This document shows positions 1-11,998 of a stretch of 64,000 nt of DNA, piece after piece. Source of the stretch: Ligustrum vulgare (lineage: Eukaryota; Streptophyta; Magnoliopsida; Lamiales; Oleaceae). Position 1 is the stretch's first letter. Each line of letters opens with the position of its first letter. Under the pieces are notes generated by a model. It did no database searches and was not told where the DNA came from. It worked only from the letters and a program-made list of their open reading frames with translations. The stretch covers positions 30,376,383 through 30,440,382 of the forward strand of contig OY743188.1 of assembly GCA_963555705.1 (NCBI GenBank). The letters run 5' to 3'. Both the position numbers and the translations under genes were made by a program.

Positions 1-642
1 GTCATTCATATCCTCAAAATTTACATCTCAGTTTGTAATTGCTACTGAACTGTGCTTTTTGTTACCAATTGTGACGTTTGGGTGAGGTGTGGTGGGGTGA
101 AAGTTGCAACCAAGTTTGTAATTGTGAACTGTGACTTTGTGGGGGTGGGTGGGTGGCGAACGTTGGATAGACTTGTATGTATTTGGGTGTGTGGGTGGGT
201 GGTGGACGTTGGAACAGTTTTTGTGACAAACTGTGACTTTGTGGGGGAGGTGGGTAAATTTTGTAGCTAAAGTTGTAACTGTGATCGAAATGTGACTTTG
301 TGTGACCAACTGTGACTTTGTGGTATAGGGTGGGTGAGGTGGGGTTGCAAAGAAATTTGCAACTAAATTTATAATTGTGACTTTGTGTGATCAACTGTAA
401 CTTTGGGGTGGGGTGAAATTTGTTACTAAATTTGTAATTGTGACCGAAATGTGATTTTGTGTGACCAAATGTGACTTTGCAGGAGGGTGGGTGAATTTTG
501 TAACTAAATTTGTAATTGTGACCGATATGTGATTTTGTGTGGTGGTGTGAGGTGGGGTTTGCAGAGAAATTTTTGTAACTAAATTTGTAATCGACTTTTT
601 GTGACAAATTGTGACCTTGTGTGATCGATTGTGTGACCCAAC
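1..642. repeat. GT-rich minisatellite array, left part
   Basis: Degenerate tandem units of roughly 75-80 bp (two clear units are 78 bp apart, at 435 and 513) are built from phrases such as 'taattgtgaccgaaatgtga', 'gtgtgaccaactgtgacttt' and a G-rich run like 'ggggtgggtgg'. The plus strand is almost free of C. Long open frames on the minus strand are by-products of this repeat and are not genes. The same array resumes at 1029 after a MITE and at 24396 after a retrotransposon. Confidence 0.85.
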
Positions 643-1028
643 TAGGGATGTCAACGAGCCAAGCCGAACTGAGCTGGCTTGCCAGTCGAAGATCAAGGCT
701 CGAGCTTTTTTTGGCCCTAACCGAGCCAAGCTAAAGCTCGTCCCCATAAATAAGTCTCGACTTGAGCTTTAGCTCGAGCTTTTAATTTTTTTTTTTTTTC
801 ATAACAAAATCCATAAATTTTTATTGAAATGTATATATATAGCAAGTTGGGCCGACCTCGTGGTCGAAATTTATTGCTCAAGCTCCCATTGAGCTTTTTT
901 TTAGCGGGCTTTTTTTTTTTGCTTGAGCCGAGCCGAGTCGAGCCAAAGCTCGTCTCTAAAAAAAAAGCTCCGCTCGAGCCGAGCTAAGCCCGAGCGGCTC
1001 TAGCCTACAAGTCGTTTTGTCACCCCTA
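643..1028. mobile_element. hAT-type MITE (386 bp)
   Basis: The termini form imperfect inverted repeats: tagggatgtcaa at the left, and the right end reads taggggtgacaa on the other strand. A perfect 8-bp direct duplication, gacccaac, flanks it at 635-642 and 1029-1036. An 8-bp duplication with TAGGGRTG-type ends is the hAT signature. The interior is rich in gagccgagccgag and ctcgagct phrases and has no coding capacity. It sits inside the GT-rich minisatellite. Confidence 0.88.
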
Positions 1029-1369
1029 GACCCAACTGTAACCTCGTGTGATCAAAGTGTGACCTTTTGCTGCCAAACTGTGACATTGTGTGATCAAACT
1101 GTAATTTTATATGACCCACTATGACTTTATGGCAGGGTGGGGAGGTGTTGGGATGAAATTTGTGACTAAATTTGTAATTGTGACTGAATTGGTTATCCAA
1201 ACTGTGACCTTATGTGAAAAAATTGTGATTTTATGTGACCAACTATGACTTTGTGCGCGGGGTGGGGAGGTGTCGGGATGAAATTTGTGACTAAATTTGT
1301 AATTGTGACCGAATTGAAACTTTGTGTGATCAACTGTGACTTTACTGATGGAGTGGGGGTGAATGTGGG
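1029..1369. repeat. GT-rich minisatellite array, middle part
   Basis: This continues the array of 1-642 with the same phrases (gtgaccaactatgacttt, ggggtggggaggtgt, gactaaatttgtaattgtgac). It ends where the Tekay-like LTR begins. The five bases before that LTR are gtggg. Confidence 0.82.
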
Positions 1370-3576
1370 TGTAACAACCCACTTCTAATTTTTATTAGGA
1401 AAACTCCTACTAGTCAAAGTCATATATGGAATAGTCCAGTCAAAGTCAAATTAAGATCAAATTATATTATTTTATTTGTTGGGATTATTTTTCTAAAACT
1501 TATATAAGTTGAGGATTTAATTAAATCAAGGAAATAAAAGTGGGGACCTTCTTGGCAATATTTAAATACTTACCCATTATAATACCCATATATCAAACAA
1601 AATGCCAAACAAAGGCTGGACGCAGAGAGAAAAATCGGGAAGAAAGAAGAGGAAAGAAAAAAGGAGAAAAAAAAAGAGAGAAAAAAAGGAGGAGCTCAGT
1701 TCACTTAAGGTGTTTATTGTTTTGGTGTTATTCTACCATCTTTTCCTAGCTTTAAGAGGTAAGTGGTAAAATATTTATTGTTCAATAATGGATAAAATTA
1801 GGGCTTTTGATTTATAGTTAAAATGTGAGTTATATATGAATGTGGGAATGATGATTTTGGTGATTTTAGTCGTATAGTTAAGTTTATTGAAATAAATGCT
1901 TGGCATTAAAGATTAGGGTTTTATTCTATTGGGTTAAACTAGAGATTAAGTTGAGATAAACTTGTATTTTGGTTTGTTTTGAGCTAGAAATGGATTTGTT
2001 TGTGTTGATGATGAATATTGGTTTAGTTATGAGAAGGGGTAAATAAACTAGTAAGCTTGTAAAACTTGAAAATTGAGATTTAGATGAATGTGGTTTTAAT
2101 TTCAAAATCTCGAGTGATATTAGAACTTAATTAGTCATTAGAAGTGATTTTGTGTTCCTAAGTAAAAAGGGTAAGTATGGTGTAATACGAGAAAACAAGT
2201 TTAATGAGTTAATTTAAGAATGAGACTCTTTTACTATTTTATCTATTAATGTGGTTTAAATTGTTGATGTGAAAATTTTTATTTTATCTCAGGAGGTGAC
2301 GGGGAAGTTGGCGTTATATATTGGCCAAGTTAGTGGACGGTCAACTATTTTGTGAGTGGAGAATACTTAAAAGATTTTTCTACGTTATTGACACTGATTT
2401 TCTATAAGTTACAAAATGATTTTTAAATTACTTGCTTTTAGCATGATTATCAAAACAAATGTTTTAAAATTAAGTTTGTTTATCATGATGATTCGTTTTA
2501 CCATGTTTTACGAACATGATTAGTCAAGTTGAGTATGTATGATTTCAAAATCACCAGAAGTACCCGATGTGGTTATCCGTTCTTGTGTTAGTGCACGGAG
2601 GTGGCCTTGGGCCCGTGTACTAGCGGATATTATTTGAGATCTTAAGGCTCTGTCAAGGAGGGGGGCTATGGCCCGTGTTCAGATGATCTTAAGATCCACA
2701 CTTATGCACGGAGGGGGCCTATGGCCCGTGTGTAAGGGTGTATATATAAGGTCTTTGGGACCCACTTTTGTACCCAGAAGGGCTTTGGGCCGGGTACAGA
2801 GGTGCTTAGCAGTCTACGAGCGTATGACTCGATACAGATTTCAGATGATTTAGTTGAGTACATTTGGTGTGATTTTCTTATGTATTGTAGTTTATCAGTT
2901 ATGTTTCAAATGATTATTCTACGATCATTATGATTATTCTTATTATGTAGGATTTGATTTAAAGTGGCAAAAGATTATGAAATAAATTATGTTTTCAAAA
3001 ATGGTTTATAAAAGAAAATTATTTTAGAAACTCTACTCACTGAGTTACAAGCTCATGTTTCTCCCTATCTCTTCCTTATAGGGAAAAGTTACAGATTTTG
3101 ATCAACTTGGATAGAGCCATCACCACCAGACAAGCTTAAAAAGTAGGCATTTCTATGGTTTATTCTGATATGGTATTTAGAAGTTATCTTTTGGGCTCAT
3201 GTTATAGGCTGTGATATTCTTTTGTGGCCTTGTCGGTAATAGGCTTGGTGATTATGTAATACGGGTTGTATGTATATATATTAAAAGAATTGACTAAGAA
3301 TTTCAATTGTCTTATTACATTAATGTTATGCATGGAAGGTTTGAGAAGTCTTTATGATTATTATGCATGATTGTTGAGAATTTGACTTTGAATGACAGGT
3401 TGGTTATGTCTATAATATAGGGGAGATTCTGTCAAAATTTTTATTAATTCATATGGGATCAAATTTATTTAAAAGGTGAATATGAAAGATAAGAAAAGTC
3501 AAGTTTGCCTTGGTGGTGGGTCCAACATCACGTCACGTTTCAGGTCCAGTAGGATGATCAGGGATGGGTCATGACA
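1370..3576 (+). repeat. 5' LTR of the Tekay-like element (2,207 bp)
   Basis: It begins tgtaacaaccc and ends ggtcatgaca, directly before the PBS. The same sequence recurs at 22173-24395 with scattered differences and small indels. It includes a purine-rich stretch (about 1620-1690) and four imperfect palindromic repeats of the type cacggag...ggcccgtgt between about 2590 and 2800. Confidence 0.92.
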
Positions 3577-3578
3577 AT

Positions 3579-3590
3579 TGGTATCAGAGC
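3579..3590 (+). other. Primer binding site (initiator Met-tRNA type)
   Basis: tggtatcagagc lies two bases after the 5' LTR. This is the standard primer binding site complementary to the 3' end of initiator methionine tRNA and is common in chromoviruses. It fixes the LTR boundary and the sense of the element. Confidence 0.92.
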
Positions 3591-3689
3591 ATGGTTATTG
3601 GCGCTTGGACAATACGTGATTATTTAGTCTACAAGTTGTATTATTCATTTCTGGTCTGTCAACCTGTAATGCATATTTTTAGGTACAAG

Positions 3690-4874
3690 ATGCCTCGAGG
3701 TGGTAAGACACGTGGACGTTTAAATCCACAACCTCAAAATCAAAATACTCGCTAGAGAGAAAATGTTAGGGGATTAAATCAAGGAGAAGAATCAGTCCAC
3801 CAAGCACCAGTACAACAGAATCAGGGAAATGCACCAGTACAACAGAACCAGGGAAATGTAGCTGGGAATGATCCCTTGACTGAGAGAATTGTTGCGGCCA
3901 TTGCCTCTCTTTTACCAAATGCATTACAGAACCCAGCTAGAGATGATAGCATTGAAAGAGAAATTAAGCTTGGAGCAAAGCATTTTGAAAGCACAGGAAA
4001 TCTGGGTGACGCTGAGGTTTGGATGAAGAGCTTGGAGAATATTTTCGATGTCATGGTATGTCCGGATGCTACTAAGTTGCGCCTTGCCTCTTTCTTATTA
4101 AAAGGAGTTGCGGCAGATTGGTGGACTACATATCGGGGCCGATATCGTGATCCTAATACTATTACTTGGACCATGTTCAAGGAAGCATTTAATGAGACAT
4201 ACTATCCTCCGAGCTACCGTGCGGCCAGACAAAGGGAATTTCTGAATCTTGTACAGGGATCATACACTGTAGCTAAGTATCAGAATAGATTTTTGGAATT
4301 ATCCAAGTATGCTATTGATTTTGTAGCTGATGAAACAAACAAATGTAGGTTGTTTCAGGAAGGATTGAGTACAGAAATTAGAGCAATGGTCACAGGTCAT
4401 GGACATCATAGTTTCAGTGAACTTGTATAGGCGGCCTCAAGAGTCGAGATGGCACTTTTGGAAGGACAAAATTAGGGAGTGCAAATGTTATTTCGTGGTG
4501 GTAGCAGTCAGATAGGGACTTATAGTGGACAATTAAAGAAGGATAAGAAAGGATTTTAGCCAGGTGTCACACAAACTGGGAGCTTCAAATCTAAGTCTCG
4601 AGGTACAGGATTTAGTAGAGGATCTGGACACAGCCAGAGTTCTGTACGGCAGCCGATACATAGCCGTTCTCACATGCAGGTTTCTTCTCAGAGATATTTT
4701 GCCCCTAGATTGGTTGACAGTGGTAGTGGTCCCAGATTTTCGCAGTGTCAGTTGTGCGGAAAGTTTCATGTGGGAGAGTGCCTTAAGAGTAGTGGTGGCT
4801 GTTTTCGTTGTTGTCAGATGGGACACTTGAAGAAGGATTGTCCAGTTCGGTTTCAGGAGTGTAGTGCATCATAG
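3690..4874 (+). pseudogene. Tekay-like gag (broken)
   Basis: This is the structural capsid and nucleocapsid protein of the element. The reading frame starts MPRGGKTRGR at 3690 and keeps one frame to 4874, but is cut by stop codons, including TAG at 4428 and 4557. The capsid-like block (about 3950-4420) has the gypsy gag phrases AADWWTTYRGRY, FNETYYPPSYR and FLELSKYA. A nucleocapsid CCHC knuckle, CFRCCQMGHLKKDC, lies near 4800-4845 behind a related C-x2-C-x4-H-x4-C stretch (CQLCGKFHVGEC). Start choice rests on the acidic-free leader and its position just after the PBS. The copy cannot make full-length Gag without readthrough. Confidence 0.85.
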
Positions 4875-5329
4875 ATGGCTCCACAGGCTGAAACTAGCAG
4901 TGCGAGACATAATCAGAATAGGAAAGATAATGTGGGATCATCGAGTGGGACCCATTCAAATCTTGCAGGCCATAGTGTTACTAGTCAAAGAGGACAGGTG
5001 GGACGTCCGAAGTCCCAAGGTAGAGTTTTTGCGATGATACAGCAGCAGGCTGAGGAGTCACCAGATGTTGTTGTGGGTATAATATCTATTTTTGGCAACA
5101 ATGTTCATGCATTAATTGATTCTGGTGCTACTCATTCCTTTATTTCTTATGCACTTACTAATTATGCAGATAAGATATTAGAGCCTTTAGACAATGAGTT
5201 AGTTGTAGCTACCCGATGAGAAAATCTCTTTTAGGGAATGACGTGTTCAAGGGTTGTGTGATTCGAGTGAATGATCATTAGATAAAAACTGATCTAATTC
5301 CACTTGATATTCATGACTTCAATATTATT
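4875..5329 (+). pseudogene. Tekay-like aspartic protease region (broken)
   Basis: It continues in frame from gag after a stop. Near 5110-5150 it encodes ALIDSGATHSFIS, the retropepsin active-site motif D-S-G-A, which cuts the polyprotein. A stop at about 5217 and a frame change before 5330 separate it from the RT region; the stretch 5220-5329 still reads like protease in other frames with several stops. No independent start is expected, since this is part of a gag-pol polyprotein. Confidence 0.8.
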
Positions 5330-7931
5330 TTGGACATGGATTTTTTAACTATGAATCGTGCTTCAGTTGACTGTTTTCGTAAAGAAGTTACATTCAGGAG
5401 GCCTGGAGACCCTGAGATTATTCTTAAAGGAGAGAGGAGAATTTTACAATCCTGTTTGATATCTGCTCTTGATTCTCGTAGACTTCTGAAGAAAGGTTGT
5501 CAGGGATATTTAGCTCACGTGATTGATACTCAGATCAGTAAGCTTAAACTTGAGGATATATCTATTGTAAGAGATTTTCCAGATGTATTTCTAGACTATC
5601 TTCCCGGATTACCGCCAGAAAGAGAATTCGAATTTACTATTGAGGTATTGCCTGGTACAACTTCTATTTCTCAAGCACCTTACAGAATGGCCCTAACTGA
5701 GTTGAAAGAATTGAAAGTGCAATTACAAGAATTGGTTGATAAGGGTTTCATTAGACCCAGTGCATCACCATTGGGAGCTCCGGTTTTGTTTGTGAAGAAG
5801 AAAGATGGAACTATGAGATTGTGTATTGATTACCGACAATTGAATAAGGTGACGATTCGCAACAAGTATCCACTACTTCGTATTGATAACTTGTTTGACC
5901 AACTTCGAGATGCCGAGGTATTCTCTAAGATTGATTTGCGTTCGGGGTATCATCAGATTAAAATTCGAGATATTGATGTGCCAAAGACTGAATTTAGGAC
6001 TCGCTATGGTCATTATGAGTTTCTAGTGATGCCGTTCGGTTAATTTAACAAACGCCCCAGCTGTTTTCATGGATTTGATGAACAGGATTCTACATCCTTA
6101 TTTGGATATATTTGTTATTGTCTTTATTGATGATATATCGATTTATTCTTCCAACCATGATGAGCATGCAGAGCATTTGAGGATTATTTTTTAGACCTTG
6201 CGAGATAAACAATTATATGCTAAGTTCTCAAAATGCGAGTTTTAGCTAGACAAGGTTGTATTTTTAGGATATGTGATTTTAGCTGAAGGAATTTATGTTG
6301 ATCATGTAAAGACAGATGGAGTGATGAAATGGGAACGTCCTAATAATGTGACTGAGGTGCGGAGTTTTCTTGGTTTAGTCGGATATTATCGTCGTTTTGT
6401 GGAGGGATTTTCTAAGATTGCCCTTCCATTGACCAGTTTGACACGGAAGAACTCAAAGTTTGTTTGGACTGAAGAATGTGAGAAGATTTTTCAGGAATTG
6501 AAGAATATGTTGGTTTCTGCTCCTATACTTACACTTCCATCACCAGGTGAAGAGTTTTTGATTTTTAGTGATGCTTCGAGACAAGGTTTGGGATGTGTTT
6601 TGATGCAAAATGGAAAAGTTGTGGCTTACGCTTGAAGACAATTGAAGAAACATGAATTGAATTATCCCACTTATGATTTAGAATTGGCCGCGGTGGTTTT
6701 GGCTCTCAAAATTTGGAAGCACTATTTATATGGTGAGAGGTATCAGATTTTCACTGACCACAAGAGCTTGAAGTATATTTTTACTCAGAAAGAATCGAAC
6801 TTGAGGCAAAGAAGATGGTTAGAATTGATTAAGGATTATGATTGTAAAATTGATTACCATCCAGGAAAAGCAAATGTAGTTGTTGATGCACTTAGTCGAA
6901 AAGCCAGTAGTAGCTCAAACCAAACAAATGCAGTATGTGCTTCCTTGATGTGTGAATTTAGAAACTTGAATGCTCAGTTATCAGCCACTACTTCAGGGGT
7001 AGTGCTAGCTACGTTTCAAATGAAGCCTTGCCTAGTGGATAAAGTTAAACAGGCTCAGTCTGAGGATCTATCACTAAGAATATTGAAGGAAAAAGTTGAA
7101 GCTGGAATACGAACAGATTTTTCTATCCTAGATGATGGTACTCTAGTTATGGGAGACAGATTGTGTGTTCCAGATATTTTAGAGTTGAAAAACGAGATAC
7201 TAGAAGAAGCACATAATTCAGCTTATGCAATGCATCCAGGTAGCACAAAAATGTATCATATGTTGAAGGAACATTACTGGTGGCCAGGTATGAAGAGAGA
7301 GATTGCCGAGTTTGTGTCTAGATGTTTTATTTGCCAACAAGTAAAACCAATTCGTCAGAAATCCGCTGGAACTTTACAACCATTGCCTATTCTAGAGTGG
7401 AAGTGGGAGCACATCACTATGGATTTTCTATTTGGTCTTCCTCGTACTCAGAGTAGTAATGATGGTATTTGGGTGATTGTGGATAGGTTGACCAAGACTG
7501 CAAGGTTTTTACCGATTAAAGCTACATTTACTTTGACTAAGTTAGCAAAATTATATGTCGATGAGGTAGTATGGTTGTATGGGGCTCCAGTTTCTATTGT
7601 GTCTGATAGAGATCCTCAATTCACGTCTCAATTTTGGCCTAAGTTGCAGAGTGCTTTGAGCACAAAGGTCCAGTTTAGTACTGCATTTCACCCTCAGACG
7701 GATGGTCAATCCGAGAGAACGATTCAGACCTTAGAAGACATGCTTCGAGCTTGTGCTCTCGAGTTCAAAGGGAGTTGGGATACTCATTTACGTTGCATGG
7801 AGTTTGCTTATAATAACAGTTTTCATCCCAATATTGAGATGGCTCCTTTCGAGGCACTATATGGTAGGAGGTGCAGGACTCCAGTTTGTTGGAGCGAAGT
7901 GGGTGAGAGAAAGTTGGTCCTGAGATAGTTC
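5330..7931 (+). pseudogene. Tekay-like pol: RT, RNase H, integrase (interrupted)
   Basis: The reverse transcriptase block has [16 protein letters not shown] (about 5790), the [10 protein letters not shown] motif (about 5930) and an FIDD version of the polymerase box near 6130. A frameshift falls at about 6043 and a stop near 6192. RNase H is recognisable from LIFSDASRQGLGCVL (about 6560) and [11 protein letters not shown] (about 6750). The integrase has an HHCC zinc finger (about 7210-7345) and the three catalytic acids in [20 protein letters not shown] and [13 protein letters not shown] at 6633 splits RNase H. After GERKLV the frame is cut at 7932 by the Athila-like insertion and resumes at 21702. 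Confidence 0.9.
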
Positions 7932-7932
7932 A

Positions 7933-9550
7933 TGATAAGTGCTTTATTAGCATGTATTTAATTCACTTATTATCTTATTTTGTTATTGGTTTGATCTTAT
8001 TGAAGTATTGTTTAATGCATTTTCATTTATTGTGTTATGTAAGGTCAAAAAGAAGAAAAGGAAGGAAACAAGACCAAATAAATACCAAAAATCAAGAAGT
8101 AAGTTCAAGGGAATATTCAAAGAGCTCAAAATCAATAATGGCATGTGGGAAGAAGATTAGATTCAAAAATTATGGTCAAAGAAGGTTTGGGGTGAAGTTG
8201 GAAATCAAAAACCCGCAAGGATTGTGATCATGAATTTTAGTCCTAGATTGAAGCTCAATTTGGTCATAGAAGACTTTCAAATTTTGGAAGATCTATTTCA
8301 CAAATAATTGTAGATATTTGATTTTTCTTTCCAACGCAACTTGAATCACCACAATCGGACTTCAGGAGAGAAAGTTTGGACAAAAACATCAAGCGTAGGC
8401 GCTTCTTGGCAGAGATGCACATACAGCCGTAAAAGACAAAGTTACAGCCATAACTTCCAAATTTCGAAAATTTTCAGTAGCTCACTTACGGCCGTAAATG
8501 AAAAAGTTACGGCCGTAACTTGCTGGCCAAAAAATTTCCTTATCTGATTCATTGCATAATTTTGGTATATTTTGTGGGTAAAGTTAGGGCACGATTTTGG
8601 GAGTATTAAAAGAGCAAAATCACCACAAAAAGGAGGCTGTACATTGAGAAAAATTGAGAGCAAAATATAGAGCATTATTGGGAGATTTTCAAGCGCAAGA
8701 ATATCAACAACAATGAAATTCATGAAGCAACTTGAAGAATCTACCACAATCATGCTAGGCTAAATTCCATATCTTGTTCAAAGGGGAAGTTATGTTAACT
8801 CAATTATGTTATTTTCTTTTCCTACAAATTAGTAGCGTGAATTTATTCATTTATTTCAATTGTTGGAGTATTGTGTTTTGAATGTTCAATTGAGTTTATT
8901 TGATTAATAGTTTAATTTGGCCAATTGGATTATTGATCTTTGGATTCATGAATATGCTATGTTTAGATTCTTTATCCGTAATTTTCATTGAATCTTTACT
9001 TTAGTAGCAAATAAATCTTGTGCAGGTTTAGTAATAATTAAACTTGGATTGATTAATTCGAGCTTGTGAAATTAACGATCAAATTCAATCTATTCTTCTA
9101 AATTTTCATACTAGTCGTGCATTAAATCCTAAGAGCTTGTTTAGGATTGTCCGTGACTAGAATTGATTCAAAGAGCTTGTTTTGAATCAATACACATAAG
9201 GAAGAATTTAGATAATCAGATCTTGTTGATTATTTATGACTGATAATTGAATATGGATATAACCACGTTACAAGGAAAGGGATAACATTAACTGAGGGTA
9301 CAACCGAACCCGAGAACAAGATTTCTTCATCTATTATTTCTCTAGTCATATTTAATTGTTTATTTTTATGCATATTTTTCATTCAAGCAATTTTAAACAA
9401 CAAACCCCCAATTCCATTCTAATTGATCGTACAATTAAAATTACTTTCCGTTCCTCGTGGGATTGACCCTTACTCTCGCTACTACATTATTAATTAATAT
9501 TTAGCGAGTAAGGAATTATTTATTATTTTGGTGCATCATGACACGCATCA
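7933..9550 (+). repeat. 5' LTR of the Athila-like element (1,618 bp)
   Basis: It starts tgataagtgctt and ends gacacgcatca, followed at once by the PBS. The 3' copy at 20355-21701 matches from position 8118 onward. It carries a cluster of the TTACGGCCGTAA palindrome and variants at 8425-8520. Confidence 0.9.
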
Positions 9551-9556
9551 AATTTT

Positions 9557-9575
9557 TGGCGCTGTTGCCGGGGAC
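9557..9575 (+). other. Primer binding site (Asp-tRNA type)
   Basis: tggcgctgttgccggggac is close to the complement of the 3' end of plant tRNA-Asp (TGGCGCCGTTGCCGGGGA). This is the PBS usual in Athila-lineage elements. One base of the GCGCC core has changed to GCGCT. Confidence 0.88.
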
Positions 9576-9804
9576 GGTTAACCAATTTTGTGTTTAATCA
9601 ATTAGAATTTTATTTTTTCTTCATTTTATTTATTTTTTATTTTCACTTTATTTCTATAATTTTTCAAAAAAATAAAAATGAAAAATTCTTGTCTGTCTAC
9701 TTCTTTGCTTATATGCGTAAACTCGATAAACTAATTTTGATTTTTTTTATCTTGACCCAAAAATCGAGAAAAATTTTCGACAGCAAAGAAGAGCAGCACA
9801 ACCA

Positions 9805-10824
9805 ATGGCAATAGATAACAATAATCTGACTCTCAAGCAACTAGCTACCCCGAATGTTGCTCAACAACCACTATGCATCACTTTTTCGGCAGTGGAAGAC
9901 GGCAGAACTTTTGAGCTAAAATCCGGATTGATCCATCTTCTGCCAACTTTCAGAGGACATCCCGGTGAGGACCCATACAGACATCTGAAGGAGTTCCATG
10001 TGATTTGTGATAGCATGAGACCTACGGGTATTACTGAGGAACAAATCAAGATGAGGGCTTTTCCATTCTCGCTGAAGGATGCTGCTACTGATTGGTTGTA
10101 TTGTTTACCATCTGGATCAGTCACCACCTGTAACGACATGAAGAGGCTATTCCTAGAAAAGTACTTTCCTGCATCGAGAGCTGGAACGATCAGAAAGGAA
10201 ATATGTGGGGTGCGACAAAACAATGGTGAATTATTATATGAGTATTGGGAGCGCTTCAAAAAGCTCATCTCGAGCTGCCCCCATCATCAAATCAGTGAGC
10301 AACTCTTGGTGCAATATATTTATGAAGGTCTAGTACCGATGGATAGAAGCATGATAGATGCTGCAAGTGGAGGTGCACTGATGGACAAGACACCGGAACA
10401 AGCACGGGCTTTAATCTCCAGTATGGCTGAGAACACTTAGCAATTCAATCCAAATAGGGATATGCAAGTCCGCCGCGTGAATGAGGTAAGTAGTTCCAAT
10501 ATTGAAAGTCAATTGTTTGAACTAACAAATCTCGTTAAACAACTTGCTGTAGGGAAGACACAACAGGTCAAAGCTTGTGGGATATGTGCGAACTTCGGAC
10601 ATCCAACAGATACTTTTCCGGTGTTGCAAGAGGGAAATTGTGAACAAGTAAGTGCTACAGAGGGTTTTCCGTTCCAAAGACAACAGTACAATCCGTACTC
10701 TAATACCTACAGTCCAGGATGGAGGGATCACCCCAACCTAAGCTACGGAATTAACAAACCCCCGGGTTTCATTTCCAACAAACCTCAAGGACAATTTCAG
10801 CAACAAGGAACCTTCCAACAATAG
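9805..10824 (+). pseudogene. Athila-type gag (broken)
   Basis: The frame starts MAIDNNNLTLKQ at 9805 and runs to 10824 with one internal TAG at 10438, where glutamine would fit. The capsid-like block contains HLLPTFRGHPGEDPYRHLKEF, DAATDWLYCLPSGS and LLYEYWERFKKLISSCPHHQ, phrases typical of Athila Gag. The nucleocapsid knuckle reads CGICANFGHPTDTFP near 10575-10620: the last cysteine of C-x2-C-x4-H-x4-C is now phenylalanine, so the zinc site is probably lost. A frameshift near 10820 breaks the link to the downstream part. Confidence 0.85.
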
Positions 10825-11998
10825 GGGGCAGTATCAGCAAAAACCACAAGGCTCAGGTATGTCTCTTGAAGACATGGTAAAAACACTAGCAACTAATACA
10901 TTACAATTTCAACAGGATGCAAAGTCTAGCATTCAAAATTTGGAGAACCAGATGAGCCAAATGGCCACCGCCATCAACAGGTTGGAAGCACAATCCGGAG
11001 GTAAACTACCATCTTAGCCTGAGGTGAATCCTAAAAATGTTAGTGTCATCACTCTCCGGAATGGAAAAGAGGTTGAGGGGCCACAAATGAAACTTGTTGC
11101 AGCCGAAGAGGAGGAAGTTGAAGAAGAAGGGGTCGGAAAGAAAAACAGCACTTCGCAAAACCCGCAGGTAAAATCCAACTCTAATTCAATTGCTAAATTG
11201 ACTCCACCTCCTTTTCCTAGCAGGTTAGAAAAACGACTAAGGAGGGCAAGGAAAAGGATATACTGGAGATGTTCAGGAAAGTGGAAATCAACATTCCACT
11301 GTTAGATGCAATCAAGCAAGTGCCCCGATATGCAAAGTTTTTAAAGGATCTGTGCACCAATAAGAGAAAGCTAAAGGGAAATGAGATGGTAAGAATGAGT
11401 GAGTCTGTATCTGCACTTCTTCACAGAAAATCACCTCCTAAGTGTAAGGATCCAGGTATGTTTACCATACCTTGTCAAATAGGCAATAAGAAAATAAATC
11501 GTGCTTTAATAGACTTAGGAGCATCTATCAATGTAATGCCTAGGTCCACCTGAAACCAATGTTATAATTCAACTAGCCGATCGTTCTAATGCTTATCCTG
11601 ACGGGGTAGTTGAAGACACTCTAGTACAAGTAGGCGGGTTAGTATTTCCTGCAGATTTTTATGTATTGGACATGAATGATGACCACTCCCCCAACTCTAC
11701 TCCTATTTTGTTAGGCAGATAATTTCTAAAAACATCTAAGACCAAGATAGATGTTAGTAGTGGCTCACTTACCATGGAATTTGATAATGAGATTATTCAA
11801 TTCAATATTTATGATTCCGTGAAAAATCATGATGATGATAATCCTGTTCAGTCTATTAATGTGATTGATTCTTCAGTACATGAAATTTTTGAACTTGGTG
11901 GAAAGGACTGTCCAAAGTCACCACAATCAGGTAAAATCTCTCGGGTCGCATCACCAATTTCTAATGAAGAGCTTCTACCCCTCTTTTGCAGGTACTAA
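10825..11998 (+). pseudogene. Athila-type gag C-terminus and aspartic protease (broken)
   Basis: Three short frames continue the polyprotein: a Gln/Glu-rich linker with VITLRNGKEVEGP at about 11042, then a block with LLDAIKQVPRYAKFLKDLC and the protease active site ALIDLGASINVMP near 11500. A frame change follows near 11550, then readable YVLDMNDD, ILLGR and EFDNEIIQFNIYD up to 11998. A short gap appears just after the protease motif. The D-x-G-A active site is present, but frameshifts and a TAA near 11717 rule out function. Confidence 0.8.

Noticed and set aside
62..747. Long minus-strand frames of 181 and 118 codons over the GT-rich array
   Set aside because: They follow the minisatellite periodicity and consist of repeated His/Lys/Ser/Thr text; the open frames come from the lack of C on the plus strand.
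3579..3590. tRNA-like sequence
   Set aside because: Only the complement of a tRNA 3' end, used as a primer binding site; no cloverleaf. The same holds for 9557-9575, 17969-17980 and 62924-62939.
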